DNA from: an uncultured Clostridia bacterium
GTDB taxonomy: Bacteria; Bacillota; Clostridia; Peptostreptococcales; Anaerovoracaceae
Assembly (NCBI GenBank): GCA_934277655.1
Contig: CAKQVC010000019.1
Span: 1 to 15,045, forward strand
Length of the DNA: 15,045 bases
Direction: 5' to 3'
The position numbers were made by a program, and so were the translations under genes. The notes under the pieces are model-generated. The model was not told where the DNA came from and did not search any database. It was given only the letters and a program-made list of their open reading frames with translations. Below are positions 9,516 to 15,045 of the stretch, piece by piece (the stretch's first letter is position 1; each line of letters opens with the position of its first letter).

Positions 9516-10250
9516 TTAGTGTTCCTCCCCTGACGTTGCAATACCTTTCGCCAGGAATACCATTGTTAATGTTACAAATATATATGTCTGAATTACCGGC
9601 TCGAAAATATCGAAGAATCCGTTCAGCGGAAGTACAAACACCGCTCTCATAAACGGAACCGACGAGACGAACGAACTCAGCCATTCCATCAGATACATCC
9701 AAAGCTCTACAACGATCATGCCGCCAAAGATGTTACCGAACAGTCGCAGTGCCAGCGATACCGGCAGTGTGCAGTCTTCCAGAATATTCAGCGGTAACAT
9801 GAAAGGGAACGGATCGCACATATGCTTAATTTTTCCTTTTACCCCCAGATATTTAATCTCGCTTACCTGTATCAATAAAAATGTAAGGATGGACAAACTG
9901 GCAGTTACATTAATGTCTGCCGTAATCGGTCTTAAACCGAAAAGCCCAAGGGAACTTCCAAGCAGAATGTATATAAAGATCGTACCCATGTACGGTGCAA
10001 ACGTCTCTGCCTTCGCTCCCAGGTTACTCTTGGAATACGCGTAAATTTTCTCCACGATCAACTCGGCAATTACCTGACGCTTGGTTGTCGGAACTGTCTC
10101 AAGTCCATGCCCCATCCAGATTCCAAGCACCGCAATGATCGCAGCAATGATGAAACCCCAGAGAATACTCTCGCTGAGAAAAACGCTTCCATCGCCAAAC
10201 CCAACGATGATCCGTGCTCCTAGCTCGTCTACATTGATCACGTCATGCAT
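9516..10250 (-). CDS. atpB: Fo ATP synthase subunit a
   Basis: This 244-residue polytopic protein forms the ion half-channels against the c-ring. The diagnostic helix is LALRLFGNIFGGMIVVELW (166-184), with Arg169, the invariant arginine that drives ion exchange with the c-ring Glu. FEPVIQTYIFVTLTMVFLAKG near the C-terminus is also typical. An AAAGGAGG sits only one base before the ATG at 10250, which is too close. The in-frame GTG at 10241 (ten bases from the SD) may be the real start, and the protein would then begin VINVDE. No atpI or atpZ gene precedes it in this window. Confidence 0.95.
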   Translation of the reverse strand: MHDVINVDELGARIIVGFGDGSVFLSESILWGFIIAAIIAVLGIWMGHGLETVPTTKRQVIAELIVEKIYAYSKSNLGAKAETFAPYMGTIFIYILLGSSLGLFGLRPITADINVTASLSILTFLLIQVSEIKYLGVKGKIKHMCDPFPFMLPLNILEDCTLPVSLALRLFGNIFGGMIVVELWMYLMEWLSSFVSSVPFMRAVFVLPLNGFFDIFEPVIQTYIFVTLTMVFLAKGIATSGEEH

Positions 10251-10349
10251 TCCTCCTTTCCTCTGCCTTTAACAAGCAAACGAAAGTAACATCCGGAGCC
10301 TTTCTGGTTCTTCCAAACATTACTTTCTTCTTCCTCTTTGATGTACTTA

Positions 10350-10378
10350 AATATAGTCTTTTCTTTCAAAAAAGTCCA
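10350..10378 (-). promoter_or_regulatory. Candidate promoter of the ATP synthase operon
   Basis: On the minus strand TGGACT (10373-10378, four of six) is followed after 17 bases by TATATT (10350-10355, five of six). The distance to the atpB start is about 100 bases. It is the best-spaced pair seen in the 332-base gap upstream of atpB. Confidence 0.5.
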
Positions 10379-10386
10379 CACCTTTC

Positions 10387-10444
10387 GTGTTAAGATTCTG
10401 TTAACTTTTCCGATATTTCGTAAAAAAACTCAAAATCTTAACAC
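10387..10444. repeat. 11-bp perfect inverted repeat upstream of the ATP synthase promoter
   Basis: GTGTTAAGATT (10387-10397) and AATCTTAACAC (10434-10444) are exact reverse complements separated by 36 bases. A further GTTAAC lies at 10400-10405. They sit just upstream of the candidate -35 box, where an activator or repressor could bind. They are not followed by a U-tract on either strand, so a terminator role is unlikely. Confidence 0.5.
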
Positions 10445-10582
10445 TCAGCCGAAACTGTAATAAAAAATCTGCTCTCTTTTTCTATGGATTTTTTCACGGT
10501 TTCTTCACAAATCCCGCAGCCCCGGCACCGTATTTCAGGCACTGCAGCTCCAACACCGCAGTTTCCGCAGCTTCGGCCTCCG

Positions 10583-11395
10583 CTAAACGATCAGCATGCT
10601 GCTGATGCCCTCTTTTTGAGCAATTTCCATTTCCAGGTCTTTTCCCACGTAAAAACCGCCTTCTTCTAATACGTTTCTTACCGTCAGGAATGCCTGCTCA
10701 GGACTGTTGTTTTCCTTGCTCAGATGGGCAAGGCAGACCTTCGGGACTTTTGCACCTCCGATGTCCTCAAGATAGCGGCACAACACCTGTCCTGCCGTCT
10801 CGTTGGAAAGATGCCCCTTATCGCTCAATATCCGATGCTTGACGCTATAAGGATATTTGCCATACAGCAAAATATTTTTTTCATGATTTGCTTCCAGTAC
10901 CAGAATATCCGATCCACGGATCGCCTGAAAGATATCTTCGGTTACGCAGCCCGTGTCCGTAACGATCGCAATTTTTTTCCCGGCTTTCTCGAAGGTAAAC
11001 CCTACCGGTTCTGAAGCATCGTGAGATATGTTAAAGGCACTTACCCGGATGTCCCCGACCGGAAACTGCTGTCCGCCCCGGATAATCTGAAAACATTCAT
11101 CCCCCAGCGCCGGATGCTTTTCGGCAATATAGGTTCTGGTACCCTGCGTAATGTAAACCGGACTGGTATAAGGCCGCCGGCTGAGCATCGTATTGATTCC
11201 TTTCACATGATCCACATGGTCATGTGTGATCACAACCCCGTCAATTTCCTCATAGGAAAGATCACACTGTTTCAGGCTTTCGTCCATTTTTTTCATGGAT
11301 ACGCCTACATCTGCAATGATCCTGGTCGTGCTGCTCTGGATTAAAAAACTGTTGCCGCTGCTGCTGCTGGCAAGTGAACAAATTGCAAGTTCCAT
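10583..11395 (-). CDS. walJ: Metallo-beta-lactamase-fold hydrolase, WalJ/YycJ type
   Basis: From the ATG at 11395 the protein is 270 residues, the usual size of WalJ/YycJ (about 264). The N-terminal SLASSSSGNSFLI matches the family's SLASGSxGN signature. Metal-binding landmarks are THDHVDH (57-63), His125 in NISHDASEP, TDTG with Asp147, GHLSN with His195, and AHLSKENN with His224. These residues make a dinuclear metal site of a phosphodiesterase/exonuclease-like cytoplasmic enzyme. In Bacillus the gene sits in the walRK operon and affects cell-wall and DNA-replication coordination; here it stands apart from walRK. An in-frame ATG at 11488 would add 31 polar residues that the family lacks, although it has its own weak SD. 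The ATG at 11395 follows AAAGGA by 11 bases. Confidence 0.9.
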   Translation of the reverse strand: MELAICSLASSSSGNSFLIQSSTTRIIADVGVSMKKMDESLKQCDLSYEEIDGVVITHDHVDHVKGINTMLSRRPYTSPVYITQGTRTYIAEKHPALGDECFQIIRGGQQFPVGDIRVSAFNISHDASEPVGFTFEKAGKKIAIVTDTGCVTEDIFQAIRGSDILVLEANHEKNILLYGKYPYSVKHRILSDKGHLSNETAGQVLCRYLEDIGGAKVPKVCLAHLSKENNSPEQAFLTVRNVLEEGGFYVGKDLEMEIAQKEGISSMLIV

Positions 11396-11503
11396 ATAAT
11401 ATGTACGTTCCTTTTCTGTTTGCTTCTGTCTGCTCCCGGATCTCGTCCGATTTTCGATGTCTTTCCTGCCTACATCCGGCTCTTGCATCGCGAGAAAATC
11501 TCC

Positions 11504-11532
11504 CTTAAATCATCAGTCCGGAAGCCTGTCAA
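11504..11532 (-). promoter_or_regulatory. Candidate promoter of the WalJ-type gene
   Basis: On the minus strand a perfect TTGACA (11527-11532) is followed after 17 bases by TTTAAG (11504-11509, four of six). Transcription would begin near 11497, leaving a leader of about 100 bases before the preferred start at 11395, or about 10 bases before the upstream ATG at 11488. Confidence 0.5.
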
Positions 11533-11564
11533 ACAATCTAATATTGTAACATAAATTTTTAAGG

Positions 11565-11593
11565 TTGTAAAATCAGGAAAAATCGTTCATAAT
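11565..11593 (+). promoter_or_regulatory. Promoter of the RNase HI gene
   Basis: TTGTAA (11565-11570) and CATAAT (11588-11593) are separated by exactly 17 bases. The start codon lies about 43 bases downstream of the -10. It is divergent from the WalJ-type promoter, and the two -35 boxes lie 32 bases apart. Confidence 0.6.
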
Positions 11594-11636
11594 ATAAATA
11601 GTTTCTGAGAAAAGCAAAGGAGAACCGTAACGTAAC

Positions 11637-12182
11637 ATGGCAATCTTAAATATATACACCGACGGAGCCTGCTCCGGCAATCAGTCCAGCGAAAATGTAG
11701 GCGGCTGGGGCGCCATCCTTGAATATGGCGAGCATCAAAAAGAACTTCACGGCGGTGAGGTCAACACGACCAATAACCGGATGGAACTGACTGCCGTCAT
11801 TGAAGCCCTGAAAGCACTGAAAATCCCCGGACAGCAGATTCATATCTTTACCGACAGCTCTTATGTTGCCAACTGTTTCCGTGAAAAATGGTATGTTTCC
11901 TGGGAAAAGAACAAATGGCGCAATGCTGCGAAAAAATCCGTTGAAAACCAGGAACTCTGGAAAGAGCTGCTTGGCCTGGTACGCCAACACGAAGTACAGT
12001 TTTTCAGAGTCAAAGGCCACGTCAACCTAAGCAGCAAGACGACTAATTTCGATGCACTTTATGAAAAATTCCTTCAGTGGAACGGCAGTATCTTTTCTTT
12101 TGAGGATTTTCAGTATGTCACGAAGATGAACAACCGCGCCGATGAACTGGCAAACGTGGGGATTGACGAAAACCGCCCCTGA
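11637..12182 (+). CDS. rnhA: Ribonuclease HI with an insertion before the last catalytic Asp
   Basis: RNase HI cuts the RNA strand of RNA-DNA hybrids in the cytoplasm, removing primers and R-loops. All catalytic residues are visible: Asp9 (YTDGACSGN), Glu50 (NNRMELTAV), Asp73 (FTDSSYV), His128 (VKGHVN) and Asp169 (NNRADELAN). The protein is 181 residues against about 155 for E. coli. The excess is a roughly 30-residue segment (131-164) between the catalytic His and last Asp, rich in Phe and Tyr (KFLQWNGSIFSFEDFQYV). Similar long forms occur, to my memory, in other Clostridia. An AAAGGAG (11616-11622) lies 14 bases before the ATG, which is unusually far, yet no other in-frame start fits. The next gene follows almost directly. 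Confidence 0.95.
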   Translation: MAILNIYTDGACSGNQSSENVGGWGAILEYGEHQKELHGGEVNTTNNRMELTAVIEALKALKIPGQQIHIFTDSSYVANCFREKWYVSWEKNKWRNAAKKSVENQELWKELLGLVRQHEVQFFRVKGHVNLSSKTTNFDALYEKFLQWNGSIFSFEDFQYVTKMNNRADELANVGIDENRP

Positions 12183-12193
12183 TGCAGCAGAAT

Positions 12194-12197
12194 GGAG
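12194..12197 (+). promoter_or_regulatory. Ribosome binding site deciding the DUF2284 start
   Basis: GGAG lies eight bases before the ATG at 12206. The earlier in-frame ATG at 12182 overlaps the rnhA stop codon but has no SD-like sequence before it. Confidence 0.6.
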
Positions 12198-12205
12198 AAA
12201 CAGAC

Positions 12206-12787
12206 ATGGATATGAATGAAGAATGTACATTGCAAAGAGACGAAAGACAGGAAAGTCTTTCCTCCACTGACAGAGAGGACTTAAACGATAAAGAGGACTT
12301 AAAAAAATATATTGACATATTGACAGAGGAAGGTGCCGACCCTGCCATCATCATCGATCCTCATAAAGTCGTAACGGCACCATGGACAGTCTTTAAATGC
12401 CAGTTTGGCTGCAGCAGCTATGGTAAAAACCACTGTTGTCCGCCGCATGCTCCGTCTTATGACAAGACACGGGCAATCCTGGACAGCTACACCTGCGGCA
12501 TCCTGTTCCGTGTCCATCACTGGAATGCAACAGCCATGGCCGCATCCTGCAGCCGCCAGCTGTATCTGGACGGATATTATAAGTCCATCGCCTTTGGCAG
12601 CGGCATGTGCAAGCTCTGTAAGTCCTGCGATCCAAACGGATGCAGACAGCCCGAAAAAGCCATTCCATCCATGGAAGCCTGCGGTATCGATGTTTTCGCC
12701 ACCGGACAAGCTTTCGGGCTGGACATACATACCCTGAAATGCCCCGATGAAAAACGCAACCACTTTGGGCTGATTTTGGTGGAATAG
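12206..12787 (+). CDS. DUF2284-family Cys-rich predicted metal-binding protein
   Basis: The 193-residue protein shows the two Cys clusters typical of DUF2284 (COG5423). The first is KCQFGCSSYGKNHCCPPHAP (Cys65, 69, 77, 78). The second is GMCKLCKSCDPNGC (Cys135, 138, 141, 146), followed by RQPEKAIPSMEACGIDVF with Cys159, and a late Cys179. The spacing suggests iron-sulfur or zinc binding; the biochemical role of the family is not established. The first 60 residues are polar and low in conservation. The start chosen (12206) has an SD; starting at 12182 would add eight residues. It lies just downstream of rnhA on the same strand and is probably co-transcribed. The TAG stop lies in a palindrome shared with the convergent anti-sigma gene. 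Confidence 0.88.
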   Translation: MDMNEECTLQRDERQESLSSTDREDLNDKEDLKKYIDILTEEGADPAIIIDPHKVVTAPWTVFKCQFGCSSYGKNHCCPPHAPSYDKTRAILDSYTCGILFRVHHWNATAMAASCSRQLYLDGYYKSIAFGSGMCKLCKSCDPNGCRQPEKAIPSMEACGIDVFATGQAFGLDIHTLKCPDEKRNHFGLILVE

Positions 12788-12802
12788 GGAACATTCCCTA
12801 TT
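12783..12802. terminator. 20-bp palindrome holding both convergent stop codons (possible compact terminator)
   Basis: AATAGGGAA-CA-TTCCCTATT is a perfect 9-bp inverted repeat with a two-base centre. It holds the TAG of the DUF2284 gene (12785-12787, +) and the TAG of the anti-sigma gene (12798-12800, -). A hairpin can form on either transcript, but no clear U-tract follows on either side, so termination is uncertain. Confidence 0.5.
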
Positions 12803-13553
12803 CTATCGTTTCAGCCATTGCCATTAACATTTCCAAATCTACATTTCCAATCAGTTCAAAACATGAAACTCCATCGCACCAGACAACATGCGAATTCTGT
12901 TCTTTATGCGAAGTATAGCCCTTATATCCATTTATCATCGTTTCCTGGAAATTATTATCCTCGTTATTTATGCTCATGCTCAGAGACTCTACTGCTCCTG
13001 TCTGATCGTAGTAAATTTCACGATCATCTTTTACATATTTTATTTCCGTACCGATGGGGCTTCCTGTTTCAAATGCAATTTCATATCCCTCAGGGGTTGT
13101 CGGTTTCATATGTTTAAATTCCCGGTTAAGGTTTCCTGGATTCTCCACATCGAAGGTAACATCCAGCGTTCCTGCTTCTTCATTGTTAGTTTCATTCCAG
13201 ATAACGACATAATGGACTGCGCAGGCGGCAAGCGCCATCAGCAAAGCAGAAACAAGTGCGATGACAAGTGCTTTTCGGAAGTGCATGTTATAGATTCTTT
13301 TTTGCCCATAACTTTCACTGCGTTTTCTGTTTTTCATGCTGGTACGGCATCCGTTTTTTTCATCCATGGAGACTTTCGCTTCGCTGGCAGCCTGCTTGCG
13401 GATCTGCGAAAAGTTTTCTATCATCTCCTGCATTTTTTTCTCAAACTCCGGCGAAAATTCATAGTCATAGTCCAGATCTTCCGGGTTCGGAATGCTGTCG
13501 TACCTCTCCTGCAGAGCGGCTTCTAAAATGTCTCTGAATTTTTTATTCGTCAT
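12798..13553 (-). CDS. Membrane-anchored anti-sigma factor-like protein, DUF4367 type
   Basis: The protein has 251 residues from the ATG at 13553. Its cytoplasmic N-terminal part carries FSPEFEKKMQEMIENF (33-48), a motif common in Clostridial anti-sigma proteins. One transmembrane segment follows (about 94-118, ALVIALVSALLMALAACAVHYVV). The outer part ends in GYKGYTSHKEQNSHVVWCDGVSCFELIGN and AMAETIE, which resembles the DUF4367 domain end (W-x-x-x-G-x-x-Y-x-L-x-G, then an A-E-T/S-I helix). It should hold the upstream sigma factor at the membrane until an outside signal is sensed. The gene overlaps the sigma gene by 11 bases (ATGACGAATAA). An AAGG eight bases before this ATG supports the start over the GTG at 13562. 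The signal is unknown. Confidence 0.82.
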   Translation of the reverse strand: MTNKKFRDILEAALQERYDSIPNPEDLDYDYEFSPEFEKKMQEMIENFSQIRKQAASEAKVSMDEKNGCRTSMKNRKRSESYGQKRIYNMHFRKALVIALVSALLMALAACAVHYVVIWNETNNEEAGTLDVTFDVENPGNLNREFKHMKPTTPEGYEIAFETGSPIGTEIKYVKDDREIYYDQTGAVESLSMSINNEDNNFQETMINGYKGYTSHKEQNSHVVWCDGVSCFELIGNVDLEMLMAMAETIE

Positions 13554-14136
13554 ACATGCCACCTTCTTTTAATTTTCTTATCAGCAAAGCTCTCGCACGC
13601 TGAATCCGCTTCTTCGCAGTTTCTCTTGAAACACCTAATATTATAGCTGTTTCCTGTACGGAGCAGCCATAAACTGCAGACAGCATAATTGCATCTGCCG
13701 CCCATTCCGGCAGGCTTTTTACCGCTTCTGTAAGTTCTCCTGCAAGCACTTCGTCTGTCGTTTCATCCACTCCTGATGAAAGATTTCCCCACATTCTGCT
13801 GATATTCTCTTCACTTTCCTCATCACTGTCACTATGCAGCCCCACAAACTCATGCATATCCATGATACGTTTTTCTTTACTCAAGATTGTCAATGCCGCA
13901 TTCCGCACGATAATTACCACAAACCGCTTCGTTCTCGGCGACAGAATTTCCTCAACATGGTCAAAACTCTTGATAATACGCAGGAATGCTTCCTGAACCG
14001 CATCCTCTGCCAGATGTTTCGATTTCAGGATGGCATTAGCCTCTGCCATCATCAATTTTCGATATTGTTCATAAAGTTTTTCGAATTTTTCTTTCTCCGC
14101 AGCTGTATCCAGTAACTGTAAATAGAATTGTAACAT
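13543..14136 (-). CDS. ECF-type RNA polymerase sigma factor
   Basis: The 197-residue protein has sigma region 2 (about 20-90: KLYEQYRKLM, then HLAEDAVQEAFLRIIKSFDHVEE and the VRNAALTILSKEKR stretch). It also has region 4 (about 135-190: VKSLPEWAADAIMLSAVYGCSVQETAIILGVSRETAKKRIQRARALL), with a helix-turn-helix at GCSVQETAIILGVSRETAKKRI. An acidic linker (HSDSDEESEE) joins them. The ATG at 14136 lies eight bases after AAGGGG, so the TTG codons at 14139 and 14142 are not the start. It is translationally coupled with the anti-sigma gene through an 11-base overlap, the usual arrangement for this sigma class. Its regulon and promoter sequence cannot be read from this window. Confidence 0.93.
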   Translation of the reverse strand: MLQFYLQLLDTAAEKEKFEKLYEQYRKLMMAEANAILKSKHLAEDAVQEAFLRIIKSFDHVEEILSPRTKRFVVIIVRNAALTILSKEKRIMDMHEFVGLHSDSDEESEENISRMWGNLSSGVDETTDEVLAGELTEAVKSLPEWAADAIMLSAVYGCSVQETAIILGVSRETAKKRIQRARALLIRKLKEGGMYDE

Positions 14137-14195
14137 CAACAAAACCCCTTATGCATTGTTTTCGTACTTGTGCTTGTATTTATATTGGTACTTTC

Positions 14196-14217
14196 ATTTT
14201 ACAGTATCTGAAGATAC
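14196..14217 (-). promoter_or_regulatory. Weak promoter-like -10 and small dyad upstream of the sigma gene
   Basis: On the minus strand TAAAAT (14196-14201) follows a dyad GTATCT-TC-AGATAC (14204-14217). No good -35 is seen: the hexamer 17 bases upstream of the -10 reads TGGTAA. The dyad lies in the spacer, where a repressor could block polymerase. If the sigma factor controls itself, its own promoter may lie here in a form I cannot recognise. Confidence 0.28.
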
Positions 14218-14274
14218 ATTACCAGCTTTTTCTTTATCTGCCCGGTGTGCATACGTCCACCTTACGATTGATGA

Positions 14275-14315
14275 GGGGCTGCGTACTGACAGTAAAATTG
14301 TCAGTACGCAGCCCC
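14275..14315. repeat. 17-bp perfect inverted repeat (orphan hairpin)
   Basis: GGGGCTGCGTACTGACA (14275-14291) and TGTCAGTACGCAGCCCC (14299-14315) are exact reverse complements around a seven-base loop GTAAAAT. Neither strand has a U-tract after the stem. It lies between the end of the right-edge gene and the sigma factor promoter region. It could be a terminator or RNA-stabilising stem for the upstream minus-strand gene, or a dispersed palindromic element. Confidence 0.85.
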
Positions 14316-14450
14316 ATCCCATAACCCTATTATCCTGTTTACTTTAACTTTTCTGAGCAGCTAGCCATTTTCAGGAATCATAACATATAACTATCAAGAT
14401 TGTTGGAATCCAATATAGCTCTCAGCTCTGCTGTATAAGCACTATAATGA

Positions 14451-15045
14451 CTACTCCTCACCGAAAATAAACGATTCACGATAGTCTCTCATCGCATATA
14501 AAACTGCGTAATATCTCGCAAAGAGTTCCTCTGCGGTGTTGGCTTTTGAAAAATCATATTTTTTCAGTTCCGTAACGAAGGCTGTCATGTCTTTTTCAGT
14601 TCTGGTCAGAAAATTTTGAAACTCTGGATTTTCGGTGTTGGATTCATAGAAGTTTTCATCAGCAGTCCATTCGTCTATCGTATTTGTAAACCTGTACAGT
14701 CCTCTTTCAATTCTCGTTGCAACCCTGCTTTGATCTTCTAATGGAATTTTTTCATCTTCCACCCGAACAGATTTCTTTCCGGAGCTGTAATATTTACTTG
14801 CAGGCCAGTTCAAACAGAACATTCGAAGATTTCTCATCTCGTTCCGGCATACATTAGCCTGATAATACATTTTAACGTATGTGGCCTCCGTCGGTTCATC
14901 CCGGCACTCCCTGATACAATCCAAAAATGCCTGTGAATCTGACAGAAGATCATCCGTACACAGCCATTCAACTTCACTGTTAAAGCTTGTTTCCATTGCA
15001 TTCCGAACAATCAGCAGATGCCCTATGATTATCGCCATCACAAGG
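14451..15045 (-). CDS. Unrecognised membrane-anchored or exported protein, 5' end outside window
   Basis: The frame is open to the window edge, so the N-terminus is missing; the GTG/ATG codons at 15036-15041 may be internal. The first visible residues (LVMAIIIGHLLIVRN) are hydrophobic and look like the end of a transmembrane or signal segment. About 180 soluble residues follow, rich in Glu, Tyr, Phe and Arg and largely helical by composition. Cys residues lie in LCTDD, DCIRECRDE, NVCRNEM and MFCLNWP. The last part (LFARYYAVLYAMRDYRESFIFGEE) is amphipathic. I know no family for it. Its place beside an ECF sigma / anti-sigma pair suggests an envelope role, but a gap of about 300 bases separates them. 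Confidence 0.7.
   Translation of the reverse strand, partial: LVMAIIIGHLLIVRNAMETSFNSEVEWLCTDDLLSDSQAFLDCIRECRDEPTEATYVKMYYQANVCRNEMRNLRMFCLNWPASKYYSSGKKSVRVEDEKIPLEDQSRVATRIERGLYRFTNTIDEWTADENFYESNTENPEFQNFLTRTEKDMTAFVTELKKYDFSKANTAEELFARYYAVLYAMRDYRESFIFGEE

Larger units (their letters stand above)
10251..10582. other. Intergenic region between the WalJ-type gene and atpB
   Basis: This 332-base gap holds the candidate atp promoter and the inverted repeat described separately. No credible gene and no clear hairpin-plus-U-tract terminator for the upstream WalJ-type gene were seen. The part next to that gene (about 10505-10582) is GC-richer and contains CTGC/GCAG-type repeats that could fold. 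Confidence 0.5.
14143..14450. other. Intergenic region upstream of the sigma factor gene
   Basis: This 308-base gap holds the orphan hairpin and the weak promoter-like sequence described separately. The part from 14316 to 14450 is AT-rich and shows nothing else I can support. Open frames here do not resemble proteins. Confidence 0.5.

Noticed and set aside
9493..9702. 70-codon upstream extension of the atpE frame
   Set aside because: It overlaps atpB in another frame, and a strong GGAGG eight bases before the ATG at 9492 gives a 74-residue c-subunit of normal length.
10505..10582. Coding-looking frame after the WalJ-type stop (Ala/Glu-rich, on the minus strand)
   Set aside because: The WalJ-type protein is already full length, the frame has no start of its own with an SD, and it ends within about 80 bases.
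14156..14347. 63-codon plus-strand frame in the intergenic region
   Set aside because: No ribosome binding site or protein-like pattern, and it runs through the perfect hairpin at 14275-14315.

Overview
The window looks like a chromosomal segment of a low-to-mid GC Firmicute, most likely a member of Clostridia. The evidence is strong GGAGG-type ribosome binding sites, sigma-A-like promoters, a full atpBEFHAGDC operon, an ECF-type vitamin transporter S component, and an ECF sigma factor paired with an FSPEFEKKM / DUF4367-type anti-sigma protein. Species was not determined. No mobile element, CRISPR array, tRNA or rRNA was seen.

Layout. At the left edge lie the 3' end of a ROK-family sugar kinase gene and nagB (glucosamine-6-phosphate deaminase), both on +, an amino-sugar catabolic pair. 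A bidirectional terminator separates nagB from a minus-strand cluster: an ArsR-type regulator with its own promoter, a class V PLP aminotransferase resembling pyridoxamine-pyruvate aminotransferase, and an ECF transporter S component. The last two form an operon behind a roughly 340-base AT-rich, structured leader. From 10250 down to 3911 lies the complete F1Fo ATP synthase operon (a, c, b, delta, alpha, gamma, beta, epsilon), with a candidate promoter at 10350-10378 and a clear terminator at 3842-3882. Upstream is a WalJ/YycJ-type metallo-beta-lactamase-fold gene. It is divergent from an RNase HI gene that carries an insertion near its active site, followed by a Cys-rich DUF2284 protein. The right end holds, on -, an overlapping ECF sigma / anti-sigma pair and the C-terminal part of an unrecognised membrane-anchored protein.

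How the genes work together. The ROK kinase and NagB feed amino sugars into glycolysis. The ATP synthase couples H+ or Na+ flow to ATP. The sigma/anti-sigma pair probably senses something at the envelope. The S component plus aminotransferase may form a cofactor- or amino-acid-linked uptake and conversion pair.

Most of the window is ordinary housekeeping. The points most worth a second look are: (1) an epsilon subunit with a Gly-rich insertion and no C-terminal regulatory helices, beside a gamma subunit with its own low-complexity insertions; (2) the ECF S component / PPAT-like aminotransferase operon with a tandem-repeat leader that could form two alternative pairings; (3) an orphan 17-bp perfect hairpin without a U-tract; and (4) a 20-bp palindrome that contains the stop codons of two convergent genes. 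I did not find convincing evidence of a wholly new multi-gene system.
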